This document shows positions 33,975-42,986 of a DNA stretch of 64,000 bases, in pieces. A program made the translations under genes and the position numbers. Numbering within the stretch: position 1 is the first letter of the stretch; every line of letters starts with the position of its first letter. The notes under the pieces are model-generated. The model was not told where the DNA came from and made no database searches. It worked only from the letters and a program-made list of their open reading frames with translations. Source of the DNA: an uncultured Oscillospiraceae bacterium (lineage in GTDB: Bacteria > Bacillota > Clostridia > Oscillospirales > Oscillospiraceae); contig CANPXZ010000002.1 in the NCBI GenBank assembly GCA_947587485.1, forward strand, positions 1 through 64,000, in the 5' to 3' direction.

Positions 33975-35000
33975 ATGCGCATCGCGGTGCTTTGCGGAGG
34001 ACTTTCAAACGAACGGGACGTGTCGCTGTCCAGCGGCCGGGGCATCGCCCGGGCTTTGCGGGAGCTGGGCCATCAGACGGTGCTGCTGGACCTGTTCCTG
34101 GGCTGGACGGAGGAGCTTGCCGCAGTGGAGGATGTATTCGCCGCGAGGGACGAGGACAGCGCCTTTTCCGTGGCGGAGAGCGCCCCGGACCTGGCGGCGG
34201 TGCGGGCCATGCGGCCCGGCCAGGGCCTGATCGGCCCCCATGTGCTGGATATCTGCAAGGCGGCGGACATCGTGTTCCTGGCACTGCACGGCGAGGAAGG
34301 CGAGAACGGCAAGCTTCAGGCATATTTTGACATCAACGGCGTGCGCTATACCGGCAGCGGCTATCTGGGCAGCGCCCTGGCCATGAACAAGAGCGTGTCC
34401 AAGACCATGCTGCGGGCGGCGGGCGTGCCGGTGGCGGAGAGCGTCACCGTCCGCCGGGGGGAGGCCGCGCCCGTGCCGCCGTTCCCCTGTGTGGTGAAGC
34501 CCTGCTCCGGCGGCAGCAGCGTGGGCACCACCATCGTCCGGGGCCCGGAGGAATACGGCGCGGCCCTGGACCTGGCCTTTCAGTATGAGGACAGCGTGAT
34601 GGCCGAGCGGTTCATCGCCGGCCGGGAGCTGACCGTGGGCGTGCTGGACGGCAAGGCCATGCCCGTGACGGAGATCATCCCCAAGAGCGGATTTTACGAC
34701 TATAAGAACAAATACCAGCCAGGCATGACGGACGAACCCTGCCCCGCGCCCATCACGGCGGACCAGACCTCCGCCATCCAGGCGCTGGCGGAGAAGGTCT
34801 ACGACGTGCTGGGCCTGCAGGCGTATGGCCGTGTGGATTTCATCATGGGCCGGGACGGGGTGTTCTACTGTTTGGAGGCCAATACCCTCCCGGGCATGAC
34901 GCCTACCAGCCTGATCCCCCGGATGGGCCGGGCCATGGGCATGGACTACGGGACCCTGTGTCAGGCGCTCATCGACGCGTCTATGAAGAAATATCGGTGA
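33975..35000 (+). CDS. ddl: D-alanine-D-alanine ligase
   Basis: Makes the D-Ala-D-Ala dipeptide for the peptidoglycan stem. ATP-grasp enzyme of 341 residues: LCGGLSNERDVSLSSG at the start, ALHGEEGENGKLQ, PCSGGSSVGT, RVDFIMGRDGVFYCLEANTLPGMT. The omega-loop has FYDYKNKY, with the Tyr typical of D-Ala-D-Ala (not D-lactate) ligases. Followed after 4 bases by murF, whose product joins this dipeptide to the wall precursor. Confidence 0.94.
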   Translation: MRIAVLCGGLSNERDVSLSSGRGIARALRELGHQTVLLDLFLGWTEELAAVEDVFAARDEDSAFSVAESAPDLAAVRAMRPGQGLIGPHVLDICKAADIVFLALHGEEGENGKLQAYFDINGVRYTGSGYLGSALAMNKSVSKTMLRAAGVPVAESVTVRRGEAAPVPPFPCVVKPCSGGSSVGTTIVRGPEEYGAALDLAFQYEDSVMAERFIAGRELTVGVLDGKAMPVTEIIPKSGFYDYKNKYQPGMTDEPCPAPITADQTSAIQALAEKVYDVLGLQAYGRVDFIMGRDGVFYCLEANTLPGMTPTSLIPRMGRAMGMDYGTLCQALIDASMKKYR

Positions 35001-35004
35001 GAGT

Positions 35005-36363
35005 ATGGAGCGTATGAAGCATTTGACGCCGGAGACGGTCGCGGCTGTCACCGGCGGGAGGATCAGCGGACCTGTCCCGGCGGGGGAGATCGTCTCCGTC
35101 ACCACGGACAGCCGGACCATCGAGCCCGGGTGCCTGTTCGCGGCCATCCCCGGCGCAAGGGTGGACGGGCACGATTTCATCCCCCAGGCGGCGAAAAAGG
35201 GCGCGGCATGCGCGCTGTGTGAGCGGACCGTGGACGCGGATATCTGCCAGATACAGGCGCCGGATACCCAGGCGGCTCTGCGGGCCCTGGCGGCCTGGTA
35301 CCGGGGGCAGTTCGACATCCCCTTCGTGGGCGTGACCGGCTCCGTGGGCAAGACCACCGCCAAGGAGATGATCGCCTCGGTGCTCTCCCAGCGGTTCAAC
35401 ACGCTGAAAACGGAAAAGAATTTTAACAATGAGCTTGGCGTGCCCCTGACGCTGTTTCGGCTCCGGGAGGGGCATGAGGCCGCCGTGGTGGAGATGGGCA
35501 TCTCCGGCTTCGGGGAGATGCGCCGCCTGGCGGAGATGGTCCGGCCCAGCATCGGCGTGTACACCCTCATTGGCGACGCCCACCTGGAATTTCTGGGAGA
35601 CCGGCCCGGGGTGCTCCGGGCCAAGGGCGAGATGGTGGAGCATATGGCCCCCGGCGGCGTCATCATCGCCAACGGCGACGACGAACTGCTGCGGGAGCAT
35701 GATTTCGGCCGCCGGACCGTGCTGTTCGGCCTGGGAGAAAACTGCGCCGTCCGGGCCGTGGACGCGGTCTCCGATGGGACGGAGGGCATGCGCTGCACGA
35801 TCCTGGCGGGGGACCGGCGTATCAGCGTGACCATCCCCGCCTTTGGGGAGCACATGGTCTACGCGGCGCTGATGGGTGCCGCAGTGGGTCTGGAGCTTGG
35901 CCTGACGGACGAAGAGATCGCCGCCGGCGTGGCCGCCTATGAGACAGTGGGCAGCCGGGGCCGGGTGCTCCGCGCTGGCGGCGTCACGGTTTTGGACGAC
36001 TGCTACAACGCAAACCCCACCAGTACCCGCAGCGCCATCGAGAGCCTGGCGCGGCTTCCCGGGCGGCACGTGGCCATTCTGGGGGACATGCGGGAGCTGG
36101 GTCCGGCGGGGCCGGAGCTGCACCGGCAGATCGGGGCCTTCGCGGCGAAAATGTGCGACGCGGTAGTCGCCTGCGGGCCGGAGGCAAAGGACATCGCCGA
36201 CGGCGCCGGCGGAGATACCCGCTGGTTCCCCTCGGCGGAGGAGCTGATACCGGCCCTGGGCGCTTTGGTGCGGCCGGGCGACGCCGTGCTGGTGAAGGCC
36301 AGCCGGGCCATGGGCTTTGAGAAGATCGTGAACGCGCTGACAGATACGAAGGCGGCAAAATAG
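35005..36363 (+). CDS. murF: UDP-MurNAc-tripeptide:D-Ala-D-Ala ligase
   Basis: Adds D-Ala-D-Ala to the UDP-MurNAc tripeptide. 452 residues with the three Mur-ligase domains: N-terminal TTDSRTIEPGCLFAAIPG, ATP loop GVTGSVGKTTAKEM, central KNFNNELGVPLTL and EMGISGFGEMRRLA, C-terminal LDDCYNANPTSTRSAI. ATG at 35005 or 35014 both fit; ribosome site is weak, so coupling to ddl is likely. Confidence 0.94.
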   Translation: MERMKHLTPETVAAVTGGRISGPVPAGEIVSVTTDSRTIEPGCLFAAIPGARVDGHDFIPQAAKKGAACALCERTVDADICQIQAPDTQAALRALAAWYRGQFDIPFVGVTGSVGKTTAKEMIASVLSQRFNTLKTEKNFNNELGVPLTLFRLREGHEAAVVEMGISGFGEMRRLAEMVRPSIGVYTLIGDAHLEFLGDRPGVLRAKGEMVEHMAPGGVIIANGDDELLREHDFGRRTVLFGLGENCAVRAVDAVSDGTEGMRCTILAGDRRISVTIPAFGEHMVYAALMGAAVGLELGLTDEEIAAGVAAYETVGSRGRVLRAGGVTVLDDCYNANPTSTRSAIESLARLPGRHVAILGDMRELGPAGPELHRQIGAFAAKMCDAVVACGPEAKDIADGAGGDTRWFPSAEELIPALGALVRPGDAVLVKASRAMGFEKIVNALTDTKAAK

Positions 36364-36416
36364 AAAGCCGCCGTGGGATAGAAGGACCCTTTGCCGGGCA
36401 TAAAAGGAGGCGCCAC

Positions 36417-37736
36417 ATGGCAAATATGCGCATGGATAAGATCCCGATGCCGGAGCAGGACCCCAAGGCAAGGATCGGAAACTTTGACGAGGCCGCTCTG
36501 GGCTATACGGCCGAGGCGGCGGTGGACGAGGCGAAGCGCTGTCTGAACTGCCGGGAGCCCCGGTGCGTGGAGGGGTGCCCCATGTCGGTCCCCATCCCGG
36601 CCTTCATCGAGAAGGTGGCGGAGGGGGACTTCAAGGCCGCCTATGAGAAGCTCTTCGCCGTGAGCAACCTGCCCGCTGTCTGCGGCCGGGTCTGCCCCCA
36701 GGAGGCCCTGTGCGAGGGCCGCTGCATCCGGGGCATCAAGGGCGAGCCGGTGGCCATCGGCCGCCTGGAGCGGTTCACGGCGGACTGGCACATCCAAAAC
36801 GGCGGCGCATCCCCCGACGACGGCTGCGCCGAGCCCAACGGTCACCGGGTGGCGGTGATCGGCTCAGGACCCGCCGGGCTCACCTGCGCGGGAGAGCTTG
36901 TCCGGCTGGGGTATGAGGTGACGGTCTACGAGACGATGGACCGGGCGGGGGGCCTGATGATGTTCGGCATCCCGGCGTTCCGGCTGCCCCGGTCCGTGGT
37001 GGAGATGGAGATCGTCCGGCTGGAGAGCCTGGGCGTGGAGATCATCACGGAGAGCACTGTGGGCAAAATGGACAGCGTGGACGAGCTTTTTGAGCAGGGC
37101 TTCGAGGCGGTGTTCATCGGCTCCGGCGCCGGGAAGGAGCAGAAGCTGGACATTCCCGGCGAGGACCTGCCGGGGGTGCTGTCCGCGAGGAATCTTCTCA
37201 TGCGGGCGGAGGAGCTGGAGCGGGACGCCCTGGGCGGAAAGCGCGTCGTGGTGGCCGGAGCGGGGGACATGGCCGTGGACGCGGCCCGTACGGCGCTGCG
37301 CCTTGGGGCGGCGGAGGTGTCCGTATTGTGCGGCGTGCCGGTAAACGAGCTTCCCGCCCGGCGCGAGGAGATACGCAGGGCCCGGGCGGAGGGCGTGCGG
37401 TTCCTGCCGGAGACGGCCCCAAAGGAGATTCTGGCCGGGGCGAACGGCCATGTGGCGACTGTGCTGGTGTCGGGACCGGACCGGGACAGCCTGGCGGCGG
37501 ACACGGTGGTGGTCGCCGTGGGAGCCGGACCGGACCCGCTGCTGCTGCGCACCACGCCGGGGCTGGACTCCACGGCCTCCGGCGGTATCGCGGCGGACCC
37601 GGTCACCGGCGCGACCAGCCGGGTGGGCGTGTTTGCCGGGGGCGACGCCGTCACCGGCGCGGCCACGGTCATCGCCGCCATGACGGCCGGGAAAAACGCC
37701 GCCGCCAGCATCCACAAGTACATACAGGGAAAATGA
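36417..37736 (+). CDS. FAD/NAD(P) oxidoreductase of the GltD/NfnB family
   Basis: 439 residues. N-terminal Fe-S domain with CLNCREPRCVEGCP and CGRVCPQEALCEGRC, then FAD motif VAVIGSGPAGLTCAGEL (near 144) and a second nucleotide motif RVVVAGAGDMAVDAA. The family includes the small subunit of glutamate synthase and the NfnB subunit of electron-bifurcating transhydrogenase. Neither the large glutamate synthase chain nor NfnA is adjacent, so the reaction is unclear. Strong AAAAGGAGG site, own transcription unit end. Confidence 0.82.
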   Translation: MANMRMDKIPMPEQDPKARIGNFDEAALGYTAEAAVDEAKRCLNCREPRCVEGCPMSVPIPAFIEKVAEGDFKAAYEKLFAVSNLPAVCGRVCPQEALCEGRCIRGIKGEPVAIGRLERFTADWHIQNGGASPDDGCAEPNGHRVAVIGSGPAGLTCAGELVRLGYEVTVYETMDRAGGLMMFGIPAFRLPRSVVEMEIVRLESLGVEIITESTVGKMDSVDELFEQGFEAVFIGSGAGKEQKLDIPGEDLPGVLSARNLLMRAEELERDALGGKRVVVAGAGDMAVDAARTALRLGAAEVSVLCGVPVNELPARREEIRRARAEGVRFLPETAPKEILAGANGHVATVLVSGPDRDSLAADTVVVAVGAGPDPLLLRTTPGLDSTASGGIAADPVTGATSRVGVFAGGDAVTGAATVIAAMTAGKNAAASIHKYIQGK

Positions 37737-37751
37737 GCAGGATATAACAGG

Positions 37752-37778
37752 GCCGGCAGCGGTTTCGCTGCCGGCTTT
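37752..37778 (+). terminator. Terminator after the GltD-like gene
   Basis: 10-bp stem GCCGGCAGCG / CGCTGCCGGC with GTTT loop, then TTTAT. On the - strand it also lies behind coaX. Confidence 0.82.
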
Positions 37779-37788
37779 ATCATAATAT

Positions 37789-38562
37789 TCAGCGCTTTTG
37801 GTTTTTCTTCCAGATGTGCCAGAGGCCCCGGTGGATCAGGCTGTCGTCCAGGCGGATGTCCTTCCGGCGGCAGTGGGGGATGACGGCGGGGGCCCAGACG
37901 CCGGTGGCTACCACCGTGGCCGGCTGGCCCAGTTCCTCCTCCATCCCGGCCAGCAGTCCGTCCAGCATGGCGGCCGCGCCGTAGATGATGCCGGAGCGCA
38001 TGCTCTCGTCGGTGTTCTTGCAGATGATGTGGTCGGGGGCCTGGGGCGTCACGTTGTGCAGCAAGGAGGCCCGGCTGGTCAGGGCGGCGGTGGAGACCAT
38101 GATGCCCGGGGCGATGACGCCGCCGATGTACCGGCCCTGGGCGTCGGTGACCCCGAGGCCGATGGCGGTGTCCATATCCACCGTGATGACGGGCAGGGGG
38201 TAGTCCGCCTGGGCCGCCACGGCGGCGGCCACAAAATCGCCGCCCAGCTCGGAGGGGTCGTCCAGACGGATGTTCAGGCCCGTCTTCACGCCCGGCCCCA
38301 CCACCATGGGGGCCAGCCCGGTCAGACGCTCCAGCCCCTGCCGGAGGGTCAGGGTCAGCTCCGGCACCACGGAGGAGAGGATGCACCCCTCCAGCGCGCC
38401 GCAGTCCGCGCCCCGCTGGGTCAGCAGCAGGTGCATCAGCGCCGCGTACTCGTCCGACGTGCGGGTCTTGACGGTGGCGATCTGGCAGGAGAACCGGACG
38501 GCGCCGTCCTCCATGCCGGCCAGGGTGATACGGCTGTTGGAGAGGTCTACGGTCAAAAGCAT
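37789..38562 (-). CDS. coaX: Type III pantothenate kinase
   Basis: First step of coenzyme A synthesis. 257 residues from ATG 38562, which has GGGAAG 8 bases upstream. ASKHA fold motifs: MLLTVDLSNSR at the start (family usual form DxGNT), GPGVKTGLNIRLDDPSELGGDFVA, VITVDMDTAIG (usual DFGTA), and YIGGVIAPGIMVSTAAL. The two altered motif positions (Gly to Ser, and Gly to Asp) are unusual but the remaining order is full. Confidence 0.85.
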   Translation of the reverse strand: MLLTVDLSNSRITLAGMEDGAVRFSCQIATVKTRTSDEYAALMHLLLTQRGADCGALEGCILSSVVPELTLTLRQGLERLTGLAPMVVGPGVKTGLNIRLDDPSELGGDFVAAAVAAQADYPLPVITVDMDTAIGLGVTDAQGRYIGGVIAPGIMVSTAALTSRASLLHNVTPQAPDHIICKNTDESMRSGIIYGAAAMLDGLLAGMEEELGQPATVVATGVWAPAVIPHCRRKDIRLDDSLIHRGLWHIWKKNQKR

Positions 38563-38607
38563 GTACATCACTTCCCGGCCATAGCTTACCAGATTCCGCC
38601 GCCGCTG

Positions 38608-40110
38608 TCAAAGGGATATGGAAAAGTGCCCGCGCATGGCCAGGCAGTAGAGGCCCAGCCCCGCTCCCATGGACAGCGCCAGGGCGATAACGCTGCCGTC
38701 CGCGCCGGTGAGCGCCCCTAAAAGCCGGGCCGCGCCGCCGCTCAGCGCCGCCCACAGCAGCGCCCGGACCGTCCGCCGCCAGGGCAGGCGAAAGCCGGAG
38801 ACCTTCCGCAGCCGCCATATGCTCAGCGCGAAGTTGAAGATCTCGGTGAAGCAGATCACGAACAGATAGGCGTCCAGCCCCCATTCCGGCAGCAGCAGCC
38901 ACACCATCAGCGCGGAAAGGGCCACATCCGCGATGTTGACCGCCATGCAGAACATCATCTCGCCCAGACCCTTCAGGCAGCCGTCCGCCGCCATATCCAT
39001 GTACATCACCGGCACGATGAGGGCCAGCAGCCGTATATATCCGCCGGCCTCCCGGGAGTCATAGAGCGCCAGGCCCAGGCTGTCGCCCAGTCCGAGCAGC
39101 AGCGCCGCAGTGACGGAACTGAACAGAAGGCCCTTCCACAGCACGTCCTCCGTCACATGGCGGATGCTGTCTGTCCGGCCTTTCATCTGCTGCTCCGTGA
39201 GCTTCGGCACGATCAGCTCCGCCACGGCCATCATCAGGCAGGAGGGGAACAGCACCACCGGCAGGGCCATACCCTGCACGATCCCGTAGCCGGCCAGGGC
39301 CGTCTCCGCGGAAAGGCCGGAGGCGCGCAGACCCCGGGGCACCAGCAGGTGCTGGAGGGTGGACAGGCCGCTGCGGGCGTAGGACGCCGCCGCCAGGGGC
39401 AGCGCTACGGCCAGGAGCCGGTCCGTCATGCCGGCCAGTGGCGGGGAGGTCCTGTCCCGGACGATGCCGTGGGAGCGCCTGTCGGCGTAGTAGGCGGCCC
39501 CGAGGGCCGTCACGCCGAAGGTCTCGCCGATCAGGGCCCCGGCGGTGATACCCGCCACGGCAAACTCCAGGTTCGCCTCGGGGCCAAGCACCAGGATCAT
39601 GGCGGTGACGCCGATGGTGGCCAGCTGCTGACACACGGAGACGGTCACGCTCTTCCACACCCGGCCCACGGCGGTGAAGTAGCCGTGCATCACCGAGTCC
39701 ACGCCGGTCAGGGGCATGGTGAGCGCCAGCAGCATCAGCGGCCGCACGGTCCGGGCGTCCTCCAGCCAGAGAAAGCCCAGGGGCTCCGCGCTGAGCATGA
39801 GGATGAGCCCCGCCGCCAGACCGAAGAAGAGCCCGTATGCCATGCTCTCGCTCAGCGCCTGGGCCGCGCCGTGGGGCCGGCCCAGGCCCCGCTCCTCGCT
39901 CACCAGCCTTGTGACGGCGTAGCGGCTGCCGGACATGGCCACCGTCACCGCCAGCGTGTTCACGCTCATCACCAGTTGAAAAAGGCCGATGCCGGCCTCG
40001 CCGATCCGGCTCACCAGCCAGACCTGCCAGATCATGCCCACGAACCGCATGGCCAGGCCCGAGGCGGTGAGCAGCGCCGTGTTGAAGGCCAGGGTCCTGT
40101 CCTGAAGCAA
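38608..40110 (-). CDS. SpoVB/MurJ-type lipid flippase-like membrane protein
   Basis: 500 residues, about 14 membrane helices, no catalytic motif. It has the polysaccharide-export layout of SpoVB and MurJ: RTLAFNTALLTASGLAMRFVGMIWQVWLVSRIGEAGIGLFQLV at the start and MALPVVLFPSCLMMAVAELIVPKLTE in the middle, the latter typical of SpoVB. Such proteins move lipid-linked cell-wall precursors; in spore formers SpoVB acts in cortex synthesis. The TTG at 40110 is chosen for GGAGGG six bases before it. An ATG at 40161 is in frame but without a ribosome site. Confidence 0.8.
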   Translation of the reverse strand: MLQDRTLAFNTALLTASGLAMRFVGMIWQVWLVSRIGEAGIGLFQLVMSVNTLAVTVAMSGSRYAVTRLVSEERGLGRPHGAAQALSESMAYGLFFGLAAGLILMLSAEPLGFLWLEDARTVRPLMLLALTMPLTGVDSVMHGYFTAVGRVWKSVTVSVCQQLATIGVTAMILVLGPEANLEFAVAGITAGALIGETFGVTALGAAYYADRRSHGIVRDRTSPPLAGMTDRLLAVALPLAAASYARSGLSTLQHLLVPRGLRASGLSAETALAGYGIVQGMALPVVLFPSCLMMAVAELIVPKLTEQQMKGRTDSIRHVTEDVLWKGLLFSSVTAALLLGLGDSLGLALYDSREAGGYIRLLALIVPVMYMDMAADGCLKGLGEMMFCMAVNIADVALSALMVWLLLPEWGLDAYLFVICFTEIFNFALSIWRLRKVSGFRLPWRRTVRALLWAALSGGAARLLGALTGADGSVIALALSMGAGLGLYCLAMRGHFSISL

Positions 40111-40129
40111 ACCGATCCCTCCAATGCCC

Positions 40130-40158
40130 TTGCGCAACTTTCCCAAAACGGGTATAAT
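40130..40158 (+). promoter_or_regulatory. Sigma-A promoter of ispD-ispF
   Basis: TTGCGC (40130-40135), 17-bp spacer, TATAAT (40153-40158). Confidence 0.82.
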
Positions 40159-40200
40159 CATCTATATGGGACAAATTCACGGGATATGTTGAGGACGGTC

Positions 40201-40923
40201 ATGGGTACGGTGTCGGAAAAACTGAAGGAATCAAGGCTGCCCTATGCGGCGGCGGTGATCGTGGCGGGGGGCTCCGGGACCCGGTTCGGCGGCGACAAGC
40301 TGATGGCGGACCTGGAGGGGCTGCCGGTGCTGGCCAGGACGATGCTGGTCTTTGAGAGGGCGGAGGCGGTCCGGGCCATCGTGGTGGCGGCCAGAGCGGA
40401 CATGACGGACGCGGTGGCGGCCCTTGGCCAGGAGTACGGCGTCAGGAAGCTCACGGCGGTAGTCCCCGGGGGCGAGACCAGGGCCCGGTCCTGTCTGGCC
40501 GGGGTGCTGGCCGTGCCGCCGGAGGCGGAGCTCATCGCCATCCATGACGGGGCCCGGCCACTGGTGACGGAGAGGATCATCACCGACGCGCTGTGGACGG
40601 CTTACCGCCACACGGCGGCTCTGCCGGCGGTGCCGGTGCGGGACACGGTCAAGGTGGCGGATAAGGGGATGGTCGCGGGAACGCCGGACCGGTCCCATCT
40701 GTTCGCCGCCCAGACGCCCCAGTGCTTTCAGGCGGACCTTATCCGCGCGGCGCTGCTGGACGCGGCGGAAAACGCCCCGGAGGTCACCGACGACTGCCTG
40801 GCGGTGGAGCGCATCGGAGGAAGGATCGCCCTGTCGGAGGGCAGCGAGGAGAACATCAAGATCACCACGCCGCTGGACCTGCGGCTGGCGGCGCTCATTC
40901 TGGAAAGGAGAGAGCAGGCATGA
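40201..40923 (+). CDS. ispD: 2-C-methyl-D-erythritol 4-phosphate cytidylyltransferase
   Basis: Third step of the MEP isoprenoid pathway: CTP plus methylerythritol phosphate to CDP-ME. 240 residues: [18 protein letters not shown] near the start, [33 protein letters not shown]. The open frame extends far upstream but the promoter at 40130-40158 excludes that; ATG 40201 has TGAGGA before it (ATG 40186 is the alternative). Overlaps ispF as ATGA. Confidence 0.94.
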   Translation: MGTVSEKLKESRLPYAAAVIVAGGSGTRFGGDKLMADLEGLPVLARTMLVFERAEAVRAIVVAARADMTDAVAALGQEYGVRKLTAVVPGGETRARSCLAGVLAVPPEAELIAIHDGARPLVTERIITDALWTAYRHTAALPAVPVRDTVKVADKGMVAGTPDRSHLFAAQTPQCFQADLIRAALLDAAENAPEVTDDCLAVERIGGRIALSEGSEENIKITTPLDLRLAALILERREQA

Positions 40924-41387
40924 GGATCGGCCACGGCTACGACGCCCACCGGCTGACGGAGGGCAGGAAGCTCATATTGGGAGGCGTGGAGATACCCTTT
41001 GAAAGGGGGCTTCTGGGCCACTCGGACGCGGACGTGCTGCTGCACGCCCTGGCGGACGCCATCCTGGGCGCGGCGGCGCTGGGGGATATCGGGCATCTGT
41101 TTCCCGACAGCGACCCCGCCACGGAGGGCATCGACAGCCGGGTGATCCTCCGGGCGGCGGCCCAGGCGGCCCGGAAAGCCGGATACGCCGTGGGCAACTG
41201 CGACGTGACCGTCATCGCCCAGCGGCCAAAGCTGGCGGCATATCTGGACGAGATGCGGCGCAACATCGCCGAGGATCTGGCGGTGGACCTGCCCGCCGTC
41301 AGCGTCAAGGCCACCACGGAGGAGCGCATGGGCTTCACCGGCTCCGGCGAGGGCATCAGCGCCCACGCGGTGGTGCTGCTGGTGTGA
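40920..41387 (+). CDS. ispF: 2-C-methyl-D-erythritol 2,4-cyclodiphosphate synthase
   Basis: Fifth MEP-pathway step, forming the cyclic diphosphate. 155 residues, full length. Zinc-site motif GHGYDAHRL at the start, [26 protein letters not shown], and the C-terminal [15 protein letters not shown]. Translationally coupled to ispD. Confidence 0.95.
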   Translation: MRIGHGYDAHRLTEGRKLILGGVEIPFERGLLGHSDADVLLHALADAILGAAALGDIGHLFPDSDPATEGIDSRVILRAAAQAARKAGYAVGNCDVTVIAQRPKLAAYLDEMRRNIAEDLAVDLPAVSVKATTEERMGFTGSGEGISAHAVVLLV

Positions 41388-41399
41388 TCAGAACCAAAT

Positions 41400-41450
41400 A
41401 AAACGCCTCCCGCATACAATGGCCTGTGACCATTCGCGGGAGGAGTTTTT
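41400..41450 (+). terminator. Terminator overlapping the ribosome site and a CATACAAT block of the next gene
   Basis: Outer stem 41400-41413 / 41436-41449 (13 of 14 pairs), inner hairpin AATGG / CCATT, and a T5 run (41446-41450) that directly abuts the ATG of the next gene. The right arm contains GGGAGGAG, the Shine-Dalgarno of that gene. CATACAAT (41413-41420) lies between the arms. A related element precedes the small gene at 59211. Confidence 0.85.
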
Positions 41451-41708
41451 ATGCAATATCTTTTGACATTCCGAAGCCTGACCTATGCCCAGCGGGCGGC
41501 GCGGGTGCTGGAACGGGCGGGCGTGACGGGAACGGTCAGCCGCGTGCCCAAGGCGGCCGCCGTCCGAGGCTGCGCCTACTGCGTCATCGTCGCGGCACGC
41601 CACCGGGACTGGGCCGTCGACGTCCTCACAGCCGCAGGGCTCGGCCCGGAACGGGTGATATTGCGCCATCCGGACGGAACGGTGGAGGTGCCGAATGATC
41701 TATCTTGA
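41451..41708 (+). CDS. DUF3343 protein (putative Se/S carrier-like)
   Basis: 85 residues, one small alpha/beta domain. FRSLTYAQRAARVLERAG at the start and RGCAYCVIV in the middle (the Cys-x-x-Cys is common in DUF3343, Pfam 'putative Se/S carrier protein-like'). Such genes often stand beside a class V aminotransferase, as here: the desulfurase gene overlaps its end by 14 bases. It may receive sulfur or selenium from that enzyme; this is inference. Confidence 0.8.
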   Translation: MQYLLTFRSLTYAQRAARVLERAGVTGTVSRVPKAAAVRGCAYCVIVAARHRDWAVDVLTAAGLGPERVILRHPDGTVEVPNDLS

Positions 41709-42810
41709 CAGCGCGGCGACCTCGTTTTTGAAGCCGGCGTCCGTGCGCTACGCCGTATCGGAGGCCATGGGGACCATGTCCAGCCCCGGCCGGGGCGGGT
41801 ATGAAAGCGCCATGGCGGCGGCGAACGTCCTGCTGGACTGCCGCATCGCGCTGGCGGACATGTTCTGCGTCCGGGACCCGGAGCGGGTGGTGTTCACCTC
41901 CAGCGCCACCCACGGGCTCAATATTGCCATCCGGAGCCTTGTGGGGCCGGGGGACAAAGTCGTGATCTCCGGCTATGAGCACAACGCCGTCTGGCGGCCC
42001 CTGTACGCCCTCGGCGCGGACGTGGCCGTGGCGAGAGCGCCGCTTTTTGAGCCTGAGGCCATGGCGCGGGCGTTCCGGGAGCTTCTGCCGGGGGCCGGGG
42101 CGGCGGTGTGCACCCAGGTCTCCAATGTGTTCGGCTATATCCTGCCGGTGGAGGAGATCGCGGCCCTGTGCCGGGAGCGGGGGGTGCCGCTGATCGTGGA
42201 CGCGTCCCAGGGGGCGGGCTGCGTGGGGCTGGACTTCGACGGCCTGGGCTGCGCCTTCGCGGCCATGCCCGGTCATAAGGGGCTGCTGGGGCCCCAGGGC
42301 ACCGGCGCGCTGCTGTGCCGGGACGGGAACGTGGAGCCGCTGTTCTATGGGGGCACGGGCTCCCAGAGCCAGCAGGCCGCCATGCCGGACTTTTTGCCGG
42401 ACCGGCTGGAGCCGGGCACACACAACGTGCCGGGCGTGGCGGGACTGCTGGCGGGGGTGCGGTGGCTGGAAAAACGGACCTGCCACGCCGTGCTGGCCCA
42501 CGAGAGGCGGCTGCTGGAGCTGTTCTCCGGCCGGCTGGCGGGGGAGCGCCGCGTGCGGCTGTTCCTCTCGCCGGAGCCTGAGCTGCAGACGGGCGTCGTG
42601 TCCGTACAGATCGGCGGGCTGGACTGCGAGGAAGCGGCGGCGCGGCTGGACCGGCTGGGCGTCGCCGTACGGGCGGGGCTGCACTGCGCGCCTCTGGCCC
42701 ATGAGACAGCCGGGACCCTGGAGACGGGGACCGTCCGGTTCAGCTTTTCGCCCTTCAACACGGAGCGGGAGGCACTGCAGGCTGCGGACGCGGTGCTTCA
42801 GCTCCTATGA
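41695..42810 (+). CDS. Cysteine desulfurase (class V aminotransferase family)
   Basis: 371 residues, PLP-dependent. Start MIYLDSAATSFLKP, FTSSATHGLNIAI, YEHNAVWRPL, VDASQGAG, and PLP lysine in MPGHKGLLGPQGTG. The active-site Cys is in VRAGLHCAPLAHETAGT, as in SufS/Csd-type enzymes, so sulfur (or selenium) release from cysteine is expected. Pairs with the DUF3343 gene as possible acceptor. No scaffold (SufU/IscU) is adjacent. Confidence 0.85.
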   Translation: MIYLDSAATSFLKPASVRYAVSEAMGTMSSPGRGGYESAMAAANVLLDCRIALADMFCVRDPERVVFTSSATHGLNIAIRSLVGPGDKVVISGYEHNAVWRPLYALGADVAVARAPLFEPEAMARAFRELLPGAGAAVCTQVSNVFGYILPVEEIAALCRERGVPLIVDASQGAGCVGLDFDGLGCAFAAMPGHKGLLGPQGTGALLCRDGNVEPLFYGGTGSQSQQAAMPDFLPDRLEPGTHNVPGVAGLLAGVRWLEKRTCHAVLAHERRLLELFSGRLAGERRVRLFLSPEPELQTGVVSVQIGGLDCEEAAARLDRLGVAVRAGLHCAPLAHETAGTLETGTVRFSFSPFNTEREALQAADAVLQLL

Positions 42811-42827
42811 GGCCGGGATATGAGAGG

Positions 42828-42867
42828 GGCCCGGCGCGGGATGGAAAAGGCCGTCCCGCGCCGGGCC
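42828..42867 (+). terminator. GC-rich hairpin after the desulfurase gene
   Basis: 14-bp perfect stem GGCCCGGCGCGGGA / TCCCGCGCCGGGCC, no T run. Probably a 3'-end structure; termination without U-tract is uncertain. Confidence 0.55.
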
Positions 42868-42898
42868 GCCGTTCGCGGGGACGTTTGCAGAAAACCTG

Positions 42899-42927
42899 TT
42901 GCCAAAGGATGGTTTTTGTTATATAAT
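42899..42927 (+). promoter_or_regulatory. Sigma-A promoter of the cdaA operon
   Basis: TTGCCA (42899-42904), 17-bp spacer, TATAAT (42922-42927). Confidence 0.85.
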
Positions 42928-42986
42928 ACAAAGTTGACAAAGAGCGGCTATGAGAAGAAAAGAATTCGTTTGACGGTGCCAGTTGT

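Noticed and set aside
39157-40200. In-frame 5' extension of ispD
   Set aside because: It lies antisense to the SpoVB-like gene and upstream of the consensus promoter at 40130-40158.
42828-42867. Standard rho-independent terminator after the desulfurase gene
   Set aside because: The stem is excellent but no T run follows; listed as a hairpin with low confidence for termination.
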